Below, piece by piece: positions 17,532-25,804 of a stretch of 64,000 nt of DNA. The DNA is from Armatimonadetes bacterium 55-13 (GTDB lineage: Bacteria > Armatimonadota > Fimbriimonadia > Fimbriimonadales > Fimbriimonadaceae), in contig MKRX01000027.1 in the NCBI GenBank assembly GCA_001898035.1, positions 262,225-326,224 on the forward strand. The letters run 5' to 3'. Positions within the stretch are counted from its first letter, which is position 1, and every line of letters starts with the position of its first letter. Position numbers and translations under genes: made by a program. Under the pieces are notes generated by a model. It saw only the letters and a program-made list of their open reading frames with translations. It had not been told where the DNA came from and did not search any database.

Positions 17532-19084
17532 AACCAAATGCAGCGGTAGAGACCGCAGATTCGAGTGGAGCCACTAAGCCAAAGAAAGGACCGATGGGAA
17601 AGATCATTGGCCTGGCCGTGTTGGCGGTGGTTATTGTTTTTGGAGCGAAGCACATTGCGTGGTCGAAGAGCCACGAGGCTACCGATAATGCGCAGGTGTC
17701 CGGCGACGTTGTCCAGATTTCCCCCCAAGTCGGCGGAATCGTCGAGAAGATTCTCGTCAAGGACAACCAAGAGGTGAAGCAGGGAGATCTCCTACTGACA
17801 ATTGACGATGACAAATTTGAGGCGGCCGTCACGCAGGCAAAGGCAAATCTTGAAGCGGCAATGGCGGATGCCAAGGCGGCCGGAATCGATGTGGAATATA
17901 CGCGAGCATCAGCCCAGGCAAGCAAACTTCAATCTTCGGGCTCTGTCGCCCAGGCAGATGCGGGAATTGGAACAGCTCAGACCTCTATCCTCGCCGCCAA
18001 CGCCCAATTATTGGGTTCGAAAGCTTCTGCGCGAAGCGCCGATAGTGATGTGTTAAATGCCAAAACAGACCTCAAGACGGCAAAAGACAGCGTTGAGCGG
18101 GCCAAAGCCGCAGTGGATTCCGCCCGTGCCGCGCTGAAGGGAAGTCAGGCTTCCATCGGGGCGGCCGAAGCAGCGGTCAAAACGGCCCAGGCTCAAAAGG
18201 ATCTCGCCAAACAGAACCTTGATCGAGCCCAGTATCTGGTCCAACAGGGGGCGATGAGCAAACAGCAACTCGACACGGCCACCGCCAACGATCGAACGGC
18301 GTCGGCGAATCTCGATTCTGCGAAGCAAATGCTGGAGGTCGCTCGCGCAACCGTCAATCAGCGCAATGCTGATTTGAAGTCAGCCATCGCCCAGCAGCGA
18401 ACTTCTCAGAATGCTCTGTCCCAAGCTGGGATTAAGATCCAGAGCGCACAGGAGAAGGCGGAAGCGGCCCATGCGAACGTCGATCTCGCCTCGGCTCAGA
18501 TCGCGACGGCGAAGCAGAGTGTAAGTGCAGCAAATGCCAAGAGAACGCAATCCCTCGGCGAGCAGCAACTGACTGAGACGACAGATATTCAGGTGAAACA
18601 GAAGGAAGCCGCCCGAGATCAGGCACTTGCCCGGGTCGAGCAGGCTAAAGGGGCATTACGAACCGCTGAATTGGATCTCGAACACACCAAAATTTATGCT
18701 CCCTGCGATGGCAAGGTGAGCAAGAAAATTGCCGAGACCGGAGCCACGGTTCAAGCCGGCAGCCTCTTGATGTCGATCGTTCCCAAGGACTCGGTCTACG
18801 TGGTCGCCAACTTCAAGGAGACTCAGATTGCGAACATCAAGGCTGGTGAGCCGGTCGATATCGAAGTCGACGGTTTCCCAGGTGTCGAATTCAAGGGGCA
18901 CATCGACAGCTCCTCTGCGGCCACCGGCGCCACGTTCGCCTTGCTTCCCCCAGACAACGCAACCGGCAACTTTGTGAAAGTTGTCCAGCGAGTCCCCGTT
19001 AAGATCGTGCTCGACGATGAGCCGGAGAAGGTTGGCCGATTGCATGTTGGAATGTCGGCTCTTGTTACCGTGAGCGTGAAGTAA
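17528..19084 (+). CDS. EmrA/HlyD-type membrane fusion protein with very long coiled coil
   Basis: A 518-aa inner-membrane-anchored periplasmic adaptor. There is one transmembrane segment near residues 25-40, a lipoyl half-motif (VSGDVVQISPQVGGIVEKILVKDNQEV), then about 280 residues of Ala/Gln/Lys-rich coiled coil. The second lipoyl half (YAPCDGKVSKKIAETGATV) and a beta-barrel follow. E. coli EmrA is about 390 aa, so the hairpin here is much longer, enough to reach further across the periplasm. It probably links the EmrB-type pump to an outer-membrane channel encoded elsewhere. Translationally coupled to tetR. Confidence 0.9.
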   Translation: MKPNAAVETADSSGATKPKKGPMGKIIGLAVLAVVIVFGAKHIAWSKSHEATDNAQVSGDVVQISPQVGGIVEKILVKDNQEVKQGDLLLTIDDDKFEAAVTQAKANLEAAMADAKAAGIDVEYTRASAQASKLQSSGSVAQADAGIGTAQTSILAANAQLLGSKASARSADSDVLNAKTDLKTAKDSVERAKAAVDSARAALKGSQASIGAAEAAVKTAQAQKDLAKQNLDRAQYLVQQGAMSKQQLDTATANDRTASANLDSAKQMLEVARATVNQRNADLKSAIAQQRTSQNALSQAGIKIQSAQEKAEAAHANVDLASAQIATAKQSVSAANAKRTQSLGEQQLTETTDIQVKQKEAARDQALARVEQAKGALRTAELDLEHTKIYAPCDGKVSKKIAETGATVQAGSLLMSIVPKDSVYVVANFKETQIANIKAGEPVDIEVDGFPGVEFKGHIDSSSAATGATFALLPPDNATGNFVKVVQRVPVKIVLDDEPEKVGRLHVGMSALVTVSVK

Positions 19085-19088
19085 AGCC

Positions 19089-20672
19089 ATGGTACAGGTC
19101 CTCGAAGAATCTGAACCGCTTAATCCGGCGCGTTGGTTGATTCTGGTCGGGCTGATCTTGGCCGCCGTGATGGAAGTGCTGGACACGACCATCGTCAATG
19201 TATCCCTGCCGCAAATGGCAGGGAACCTTGGTGCGACGACCGAAGAGATTGGCTGGGTCTCGACCGGCTACATCTTAAGCAACGTCATCGTTCTGCCTCT
19301 TACTGCCTGGTTGGCGTCTCGTTTTGGCCGAAAGAACTATCTGGGTGGTTCTATTCTCCTCTTCATCCTCGCTTCATTCTTCTGTGGCACCTCGGGTTCC
19401 CTGGGAGCGCTCATCTTTTGGAGAATCGTTCAGGGAGCGGGTGGAGCAGCCCTACTGTCTACGGCCCAGGCCACGATCCGCGAGATTTTTCCTAAGGAGC
19501 AGCAAGGTCTCGTTCAGTCAATCTATGTGCTCGGCATCATCGTAGCGCCAACCCTTGGCCCTACGGTCGGTGGGTGGATTACAGATAACTACAGTTGGCA
19601 TTGGAACTTCTTAATCAACTTACCAATCGGAGCCATTGCATTCTTCCTCGTGTTCAACTTCCTTCAGGATTCAGCGTACAGCATGAAGGTCGGAACCGTG
19701 GACTGGACGGGGATTGGCCTCTTGGGCGCTGGTCTCGGATGTCTTCAGTACGTGCTTGAGGAAGGAAACGCCAAGGCTTGGTTCGATAGCGCCAACATCG
19801 TCTACCCCTTCATTGTTTCCTGTATCACGCTACCGCTTTTTGTTTGGTGGGAACTTCGTCCAAAAAATGTTTCGCCGGTGGTGAACCTGAGGGTTCTCAA
19901 GAACCGCGATCTTTCCGCCGGACTGGTTTTGTTCTTAGTGTTGGGGTTTGGGCTTTATGGTGGGGTGTTTCTTTACCCAATGTTTGCCCAGGGCGTGATG
20001 CACTTGACGCCGACCGAAACGGGTCTCACCTTGTTGCCGGGAGGCATCGCAACCGGCTTAGCGGCGATTATCTGTGGACGGATGCTCAATGGCGCGACTC
20101 AACGAATCGATCCTCGCGCTCTCATCGTCACCGGGCTAAGTTTGTTCCTGGGTTCCATGTTGGTTCTTGGAAAGTTGCCCTCGTCGGCAGGATCGGATAA
20201 CGTTCAGTCGGCCCTACTCTTTCGCGGATTGGGACTAGGTTTGCTCTTCGTTCCGATCAATTTGGCCGCTTTTTCAAGTCTAAAGGGACCAGAAATTGCG
20301 CAAGGCGCCGGCATGATCAATCTTTGTCGACAGCTTGGCGGATCGTTTGGAATTGCGGTCCTGGGAAGTTTTGTGACCAATCGCATGGCTATGAGTCGGA
20401 CTGGATTGGTCGATCACATATACGCCGGAAATCCGGCGCTAGAGAACAAGGTCAACCTTATTTCTCACGGTCTCATGGCCAAGGGATTCAACTTGGAAGC
20501 AGCCAAGCAGGCCGCTTATTCGATTGTCGACCGGTCGGTGCTCACCGAATCGAGCACAATCGCTTATAACAGCGGATTCATGCTGATCGCGATCGTCACA
20601 ATCTGCACGGCTCCCGCTATCTTGGCGTTGCGCAAGCCACAAGGGGCAGCTGCCCCCGTGGACGCGCACTAA
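19089..20672 (+). CDS. DHA2-family multidrug transporter (EmrB type)
   Basis: A 527-aa major facilitator with about 14 hydrophobic segments. The DHA2 motifs are present: MEVLDTTIVNVSLPQMAG in the first helix, WLASRFGRKNYL in the loop between helices 2 and 3, and GIIVAPTLGPTVGGWITDNYSWHWNFLINLPIG. It starts 5 bases after the adaptor gene and should form a proton-driven efflux pump with it. The stop codon shares four bases (CTAA) with the stop of the convergent gene. Confidence 0.93.
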   Translation: MVQVLEESEPLNPARWLILVGLILAAVMEVLDTTIVNVSLPQMAGNLGATTEEIGWVSTGYILSNVIVLPLTAWLASRFGRKNYLGGSILLFILASFFCGTSGSLGALIFWRIVQGAGGAALLSTAQATIREIFPKEQQGLVQSIYVLGIIVAPTLGPTVGGWITDNYSWHWNFLINLPIGAIAFFLVFNFLQDSAYSMKVGTVDWTGIGLLGAGLGCLQYVLEEGNAKAWFDSANIVYPFIVSCITLPLFVWWELRPKNVSPVVNLRVLKNRDLSAGLVLFLVLGFGLYGGVFLYPMFAQGVMHLTPTETGLTLLPGGIATGLAAIICGRMLNGATQRIDPRALIVTGLSLFLGSMLVLGKLPSSAGSDNVQSALLFRGLGLGLLFVPINLAAFSSLKGPEIAQGAGMINLCRQLGGSFGIAVLGSFVTNRMAMSRTGLVDHIYAGNPALENKVNLISHGLMAKGFNLEAAKQAAYSIVDRSVLTESSTIAYNSGFMLIAIVTICTAPAILALRKPQGAAAPVDAH

Positions 20673-21688
20673 CGCACTTTCTTGAGGAGAGTAACCCTTC
20701 CAATGGGGACCCACTCGGCAACGAGAATGTCCCCATTGCGGAGGAATATTGCATCGTGGGGATGAATGAATTTTCCGGGGATAAAGTCGCTTCTCGGATG
20801 ATCGCGTAAGTTCGAGGGGAAGCCGTCACCAAGTTGCGCGACCACCTTATTGTCTTGATCCAGAATCGTCACGATGCTGTCTAAGTCGGGAACCAGCATT
20901 TCACCGTTTCGAATGGAAAAATGACAAGGCTGTCTCATGCCATCGGTAACAAACTTGATGTGTTTGCCGTCGAGTGTGAAGTACTGAATACGCCGATTCC
21001 CGCGGTCGGCCACCGCGAGTATGGGCTCCTTTCCTCGATTGTCCAACCAAAGGCCATGAGGCTGAGTAACCTGCCCGGGTGCAGATCCCTGTCCGCCAAA
21101 TGTTCGAATGTAGTTGCCTTTGATATCGTATTGGTGAATCCAATGTGACCCGTAGCCGTCGCCCACGTAAAAATCACCGTTGGGAGCAAAGGCGACGTTG
21201 GTGGGCGTATAGGGTGCGCCGTCCTTATACTTCTCAGATTCGGCAGGAGCTCCCATCTCCCACACGACCGATCCGTCCAGTTTGGTCTTTACAACCTGGT
21301 GGTGAGCGATGTCGCAATGGTAGAGAAACTCGTCCTTACCTTCTTTTCTTATGTCCAGTCCGTGAGCGCCGCCTTTGAAGCGGTCTCCCCATGAAGTGAT
21401 GAATTTGCCTTTTTCGTCATAAACGCACACCGTGTTTGAGGAAGGTGAGTCGCTGTGAACCGTGTGGCAAAGGTAGATCCGTCCTTTAGAATCTTGCGCA
21501 AGTCCATGGGTGTCGCCAAACTTCATGTCGGCGGGGGGAGTTAGCCAGTCGTGGACACATTCGTATCGATGAGATCCAGTTCCGAGAATGAGTGGCTCAC
21601 GAAATCTAAATCCAGCAGCCGCGGTGAGCGCCAGTCCCGAAGCGCCTGCCAAGAAGCTTCTACGAGAGAACTTGTTATCGTCCGACAT
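20669..21688 (-). CDS. Tat-exported NHL-repeat beta-propeller protein
   Basis: About 339 aa. FSRRSFLAGASGLALTAAAGF is a twin-arginine signal. The body consists of NHL-type blades (THGLAQDSKGRIYLCHT, PTNVAFAPNGDFYVGDGYG, PHGLWLDNRGKEPILAVADRGNRRIQYF, HPHDAIFLRNGDILVAEW), consistent with a six-bladed propeller. Such proteins can be lyases or binding proteins, and the conserved His/Tyr/Arg positions could suit either. A start at 21688 places TAAACT 7 bases upstream; an ATG one codon earlier is also possible. No close functional partner nearby. Confidence 0.8.
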   Translation of the reverse strand: MSDDNKFSRRSFLAGASGLALTAAAGFRFREPLILGTGSHRYECVHDWLTPPADMKFGDTHGLAQDSKGRIYLCHTVHSDSPSSNTVCVYDEKGKFITSWGDRFKGGAHGLDIRKEGKDEFLYHCDIAHHQVVKTKLDGSVVWEMGAPAESEKYKDGAPYTPTNVAFAPNGDFYVGDGYGSHWIHQYDIKGNYIRTFGGQGSAPGQVTQPHGLWLDNRGKEPILAVADRGNRRIQYFTLDGKHIKFVTDGMRQPCHFSIRNGEMLVPDLDSIVTILDQDNKVVAQLGDGFPSNLRDHPRSDFIPGKFIHPHDAIFLRNGDILVAEWVPIGRVTLLKKVR

Positions 21689-21757
21689 CATGGCCAGTTT
21701 AGGCGATTTGTGGTCCTTGGACAACCGGATGATTCTTAATGCTAGAATTTGGCGTTA

Positions 21758-24169
21758 ATGCAGCTTTTCAACGTTTCATTCGATCAGGCGCCCTATACGT
21801 ATACAGAAGAACATCTCAGAGAAATCGCATTTCCCCTTGGAGGGCTGGGGGCAGGCTGTGTCAGTCTCGATGGGAGAGGAGGACTACGTGATTGGGAAAT
21901 CTTCAACCGTCCCAATAAGGGAAGCATCCTCGAGACAACATTTCCCGCAATATGGATTCAAGAAGAAGGGAAATCTCCCCTCGCAAGAAGACTCTTGGGA
22001 CCGCGGGTCAAGGATTGGATGGGAGAAAATCGATCGTTCTGGTCGTACGGACACGGTCGATTCTTTGAACAGATGGATGGGCTTCCAGGATGCGAAAGTG
22101 TCGAATTCAAGGGCACTTTTCCCGTGGCTCGCATCAGCTTTGAACTTTCGGAATCCCCCCTTGAAATCGAACTGGCGGCGTTCAGCCCATTTATCCCACT
22201 CGATACCAGGAGCTCCAGTTTTCCGGTCGCTTGTCTCGTGTATCGAATCCGAAATCGATCATGTAACCCCGTAAACGCGACTCTCTCCTGGTCCATGATG
22301 AATCCGATTGGAGCGACGGATTCCGAGCCGGGAAGTGTCGAGCATCGAGCCCTTAATGAGTTTTTTGAGTCCGAGTCTTGCCAAGGGATTCTCTTTACAA
22401 ATGCACGCTATGGGAGAGAACATCATTTGCATGGAACTGCCGCACTCTCAACCTCTTGGGAGAATGTCGCTGTATTGCCTCAGTGGATTCGTAGCGAGTG
22501 GTTCGATGCCGTCCAGTCTTTTTGGAATGAATTCCGAGAGACAGGACAATTTGGTGAGGTGAAGGCGGCAACACAGGGGACGCGTTGCTCGGGAAGCCTG
22601 GGAGCGATGGTTTCTTTGGCTCCTGGAGAAGAAGCAGAAATTCCTTTCCTGTTCTCTTGGGTTCTTCCAGTCGCGCATAAATACTGGGGAGGCAACAATG
22701 AACCTCAATCACCCCCTTGGAAACCTTGGTATGCCACACAATGGCAGTCAGCACAGGATGTTGCCAGCGAGTTCTTCGATCGATTTGACGAACTCTGTAG
22801 TCGAACGCTCGCATTTGAAGATGCCCTTTTCAACTCCACTTTGCCCTCTGAAGTCATTGAGTCGGTCAGTGCAACTGCGTCGATCTTACATAGTCCTACG
22901 GTAACCCGACTAGAGGACGGAACGTTTTGGGCGTGGGAGGGGTGCTCGGCGCAGGAAGGTTGTTGTCCCGGCAGTTGCACGCACGTTTGGAACTACGCCT
23001 TGACCCAAGCGTATCTCTTTCCTGAAATGCAGTGGAGCTTGAGGCGTACTGACTTCCAGAACAGTTTCAACTGCGGACCCGAAGGAAAGCGTGGTGCAAT
23101 GAATTTCCGGGTGATGCTTCCGGTTGGTCAAGAAGCTCCGTTGTGGCATGCGGCTAGCGATGGACAGCTAGGAGGCGTGATCCAACTCTACCGGGACTGG
23201 AGACTATCCGGCGACGACGAATCCATGAAAGAGCTTTGGCCCAAAGCAAAACTGGCTCTGGAGTATGCATGGGTGCTCTGGGATCGGGACCGAGATGGTC
23301 TCGTCGATGGCGACATGCACAATACATACGACATCAACTTTCAAGGGCCGAATCCACTGACCCAATTCTTCTATATGGGAGCGCTTCGGGCTGGTGAAGA
23401 AATGGCTGCCTATCTGGGAGACGAACATTCATCCCGCGTTTACCATAATCTCCTTGAGATGGCGAAAGAGAAAGTGACGAGCCATCTTTGGAATGGAGAA
23501 TTCTTCGAGCAACTTGAAGAGTTTTTGGGTAGAGACGCGCCGAAATATCAGCACGGGAAAGGCTGTTTGACCGATCAGTTGTTTGGTCAACTTGCTACCT
23601 CCATCGCGGGCCTTGGTAGATTGGTCGATTCTGAACTCATTCGGAAGGCGCTCAAGAGCATTTTCCAATACAATTTTCGGTCCCCCTTGCGCGGGCATGA
23701 GAACCTTCAAAGGGTCTATGCAGTGGAGGACGAATCGGGCTTACTCTTGTGTTCATGGCCAAACGGGGGACGTCCATTCTATCCCTTCGTTTACTCGGAT
23801 GAGGTGTGGACAGGCATTGAGTATCAGGTCGCGACTCACTTGATACTTGAAGGATTTGTCGACGAGGCACTCCAAATTGTCCGAGCGGTCCGTGCCCGTT
23901 ACAACGGAATACGAAGAAATCCTTACAACGAGGTGGAATGTGGGTCACATTATGCCCGCGCCTTGGCTTCATACGGACTGTTGATCGCCATGAGTGGATT
24001 CAACTATGACGCACTGGATCGGAGAGCAGAAGTGGGGTCTCCGGCAGCTCAATCAGACGGGTTACAGTCGTTTTTCTGCGTGCCAAGTGGCTGGGGCGTT
24101 TTCCGAACGCAAGATGGCAGGACTACATTTGACCTTGTGGAAGGAACACTATTTCCTCGGGGACATTAA
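21758..24169 (+). CDS. GH116 family glycosidase (GBA2-like, DUF608)
   Basis: An 803-aa enzyme without a signal peptide. The N-terminal domain has the family mark FPLGGLGAGCVSLDGRGGLRDW followed by EIFNRPNKG. The C-terminal (alpha/alpha)6 domain has GSCTHVWNYAL, FNCGPEGKRGAMNFRVMLPVGQ and HNTYDINFQGPNPLTQFF, whose Asp corresponds to the acid/base of characterised members. GH116 includes beta-glucosidases, beta-xylosidases and N-acetylglucosaminidases, so the substrate is open. TAGAAT lies 9 bases before the ATG at 21758 with no Shine-Dalgarno. It stands alone on the plus strand. Confidence 0.88.
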   Translation: MQLFNVSFDQAPYTYTEEHLREIAFPLGGLGAGCVSLDGRGGLRDWEIFNRPNKGSILETTFPAIWIQEEGKSPLARRLLGPRVKDWMGENRSFWSYGHGRFFEQMDGLPGCESVEFKGTFPVARISFELSESPLEIELAAFSPFIPLDTRSSSFPVACLVYRIRNRSCNPVNATLSWSMMNPIGATDSEPGSVEHRALNEFFESESCQGILFTNARYGREHHLHGTAALSTSWENVAVLPQWIRSEWFDAVQSFWNEFRETGQFGEVKAATQGTRCSGSLGAMVSLAPGEEAEIPFLFSWVLPVAHKYWGGNNEPQSPPWKPWYATQWQSAQDVASEFFDRFDELCSRTLAFEDALFNSTLPSEVIESVSATASILHSPTVTRLEDGTFWAWEGCSAQEGCCPGSCTHVWNYALTQAYLFPEMQWSLRRTDFQNSFNCGPEGKRGAMNFRVMLPVGQEAPLWHAASDGQLGGVIQLYRDWRLSGDDESMKELWPKAKLALEYAWVLWDRDRDGLVDGDMHNTYDINFQGPNPLTQFFYMGALRAGEEMAAYLGDEHSSRVYHNLLEMAKEKVTSHLWNGEFFEQLEEFLGRDAPKYQHGKGCLTDQLFGQLATSIAGLGRLVDSELIRKALKSIFQYNFRSPLRGHENLQRVYAVEDESGLLLCSWPNGGRPFYPFVYSDEVWTGIEYQVATHLILEGFVDEALQIVRAVRARYNGIRRNPYNEVECGSHYARALASYGLLIAMSGFNYDALDRRAEVGSPAAQSDGLQSFFCVPSGWGVFRTQDGRTTFDLVEGTLFPRGH

Positions 24170-24226
24170 GCAACCGAGGGCGAGCTTAGGGAGTCCAAAT
24201 AAGGAGTAAGTACATGGAGGCAAGTC

Positions 24227-24379
24227 ATGGCGACCAAGAAAAATCTTGATAAGGCGAAAGTGGCAAAAAGCCAGAAGGAGTTTGCGACCGATAAGGACAC
24301 CGAGTCGAAATATGTGGATCTTGTTATTGAACATCCACCAACAAAACCTGAACAGACGAAGAAGCAAAAGAAAACGTAA
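24227..24379 (+). CDS. 50-aa lysine-rich small protein
   Basis: The ORF starts at ATG 24227 with GGAGG at 24216-24220, a 6-base gap. The product (begins MATKKNLDKAKVAK, ends PEQTKKQKKT) is highly charged and Lys-rich, with no hydrophobic segment. It ends inside the 5' arm of a very stable terminator. Strong ribosome site, clean stop and terminator support a real gene. Basic composition suggests nucleic-acid or ribosome contact, but that is a guess. Confidence 0.6.
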   Translation: MATKKNLDKAKVAKSQKEFATDKDTESKYVDLVIEHPPTKPEQTKKQKKT

Positions 24380-24417
24380 AGAAAAGGGGACTTTCAAAGT
24401 CCCCTTTTCTTTACGTT
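24373..24417. terminator. 22-bp perfect palindromic bidirectional terminator
   Basis: AACGTAAAGAAAAGGGGACTTT (24373-24394) is followed after one C by its exact reverse complement (24396-24417). The A/T-rich outer arms supply T-tracts on both strands. It separates the 50-aa gene from the convergent sigma-factor gene, and the stop codon of the 50-aa gene (24377-24379) lies within the stem. Confidence 0.9.
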
Positions 24418-24421
24418 TTAA

Positions 24422-25024
24422 TTAACCTTGAACCAAAGCCAAAAGATCTTTGTCTTCCTTGACAATTTTCTTGAAGTTCATTCGAGCTCTGTTGAGTCTG
24501 CTCTTGATCGTTCCGACAGGTGCCCCCAATTTTGTCGCGATCTCCTCATAAGTTAACTGGTCTCGATAGTACATGTTAAGCATTTCCTTTTGGAACGCTG
24601 GTAATTTGGTTAGGGCCGTTTGGATCTTTGAAGAGTGCTCATCCATTGCGGAAACTTCATAGGGGGACGCGCTCTCGTCGATAGGCTGCCAGAAAAGGTC
24701 GCCGTCCTCTGATTCCATCGCAGCGTCCAAACTTGCCACGACCTTTACACGCTTCTTCTTGCGAATATCCAAAAAGCAGTTCTTCAGGATTCGATAAAGC
24801 CATGTGGCGAAGGACGAATTGAGTTGGAATCGTCCAATAGCTTTGTAAGCTCGGATGAACGCTTCTGATACTACGTCCGCCGCTTCTTCTGAGTGCTTGG
24901 TCATTCTCAACGCGTACATGAATGCCTTCGTTCGATAAAGTGAAAGGAGTTCGTCTACGGCGTGCATATCGCCCTTCTGACCCCGTTCAATTAACATCAC
25001 TTCATTCGCGGTAACTGTCCTCAT
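24422..25024 (-). CDS. ECF-type RNA polymerase sigma factor
   Basis: A 200-aa sigma-70-family protein with region 2 (DELLSLYRTKAFMYALRMTKHSEEAADVVSEAFIRAYKAI, then FATWLYRILKNCFLD) and region 4 (LPAFQKEMLNMYYRDQLTYEEIATKLGAPVGTIKSRLNRAR), with no region 1 or 3. It should direct a small stress or envelope regulon. GAGGAGGAAG precedes the ATG at 25024. No anti-sigma gene adjoins it. It faces the ferritin-like gene across a region with an inverted repeat and heads an island of small stress-type genes. Confidence 0.92.
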   Translation of the reverse strand: MRTVTANEVMLIERGQKGDMHAVDELLSLYRTKAFMYALRMTKHSEEAADVVSEAFIRAYKAIGRFQLNSSFATWLYRILKNCFLDIRKKKRVKVVASLDAAMESEDGDLFWQPIDESASPYEVSAMDEHSSKIQTALTKLPAFQKEMLNMYYRDQLTYEEIATKLGAPVGTIKSRLNRARMNFKKIVKEDKDLLALVQG

Positions 25025-25117
25025 ATCTTCCTCCTCACTTAGTTCGCCTTCTGGGCGAGTGCATGGAGATAGAATCGAACATTTCTCATTAGAAGAAGAA
25101 GATTTCTATGCCGATTT

Positions 25118-25162
25118 CCATAAGATTTTTGTAAAAACGACGGATATCGGAAATTCTTATGG
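25118..25162. promoter_or_regulatory. AT-rich divergent regulatory region with inverted repeat
   Basis: CCATAAGA (25118-25125) and TCTTATGG (25155-25162) form an inverted repeat in the AT-rich gap between the sigma-factor gene and the ferritin-like gene. The arms extend three further pairs inward after one mismatch. It may be an operator or a paired promoter element serving both directions. Confidence 0.4.
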
Positions 25163-25245
25163 TTTTCTTATATTAATCGGTTCGATTCTTGCGACGTTTC
25201 AACTTATAGGTATCGCAATAGAATTAGTTCGGAGGGTAAAGACTA

Positions 25246-25740
25246 ATGGAAAGCAATCAGGACAGACTTGTTCGATATCTTCAAGATTTGCATGCGCTCG
25301 AGGTTTCTTCGTTGCAAATGATCGAACATCCCCTGAATCGAGATCTACTTACGGCGGGCACAGAACTGTTCGATGAGTATTGTCTTCAGGTAAAAACTCA
25401 ATTGGCGGCATTACAATATCAACTGGGCAGACTCGGACACGAGCCATCGAAGCTAAAAGGATTTTTCAATGGACTGGTGGGTGTAGCGTCCGAGTGGACT
25501 GACATTGCTCACGACGAAGCCGATCGTGCGACAATGGCTTGTATTCGCTACTATGCTACATCGCAGACAAAGTCTGCTACATACGAAGCACTCAGCGCGT
25601 TTGCCAAGATGATAAACGAGACGCCCGTCATGGAAATGGCTCAAGCAGGACAGGCGGCTGAGTCTGCGCGAAGCGATCAGCTTTTTGACTTGATTCCCCG
25701 GATGGCGGTCAAGGCGATTGAACGTGAGGCCGGAGTATGA
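25246..25740 (+). CDS. Ferritin-like (DUF892/YciE-type) stress protein
   Basis: A 164-aa all-helical protein. YLQDLHALEVSSLQMIEH near the N-terminus and four long amphipathic helices with spaced Glu, His and Asp resemble the DUF892 ferritin-like family, which in other bacteria belongs to general stress regulons. GGAGGG precedes the ATG closely. It is divergent from the ECF sigma gene and may be one of its targets. The metal site is not complete enough by eye to claim iron binding. Confidence 0.65.
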   Translation: MESNQDRLVRYLQDLHALEVSSLQMIEHPLNRDLLTAGTELFDEYCLQVKTQLAALQYQLGRLGHEPSKLKGFFNGLVGVASEWTDIAHDEADRATMACIRYYATSQTKSATYEALSAFAKMINETPVMEMAQAGQAAESARSDQLFDLIPRMAVKAIEREAGV

Positions 25741-25804
25741 GCCGCCATTGTGAGTGGTTGAACGCAAGTGAAGAAGAATGAACAATGGGGCTGAATAGAG
25801 AACG

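Noticed and set aside
25059..25376. 105-codon plus-strand frame before and into the ferritin-like gene
   Set aside because: It overlaps the divergent control region and the real gene in another frame; it has a short hydrophobic stretch but no ribosome site. A tiny membrane peptide ending before 25246 cannot be fully excluded.
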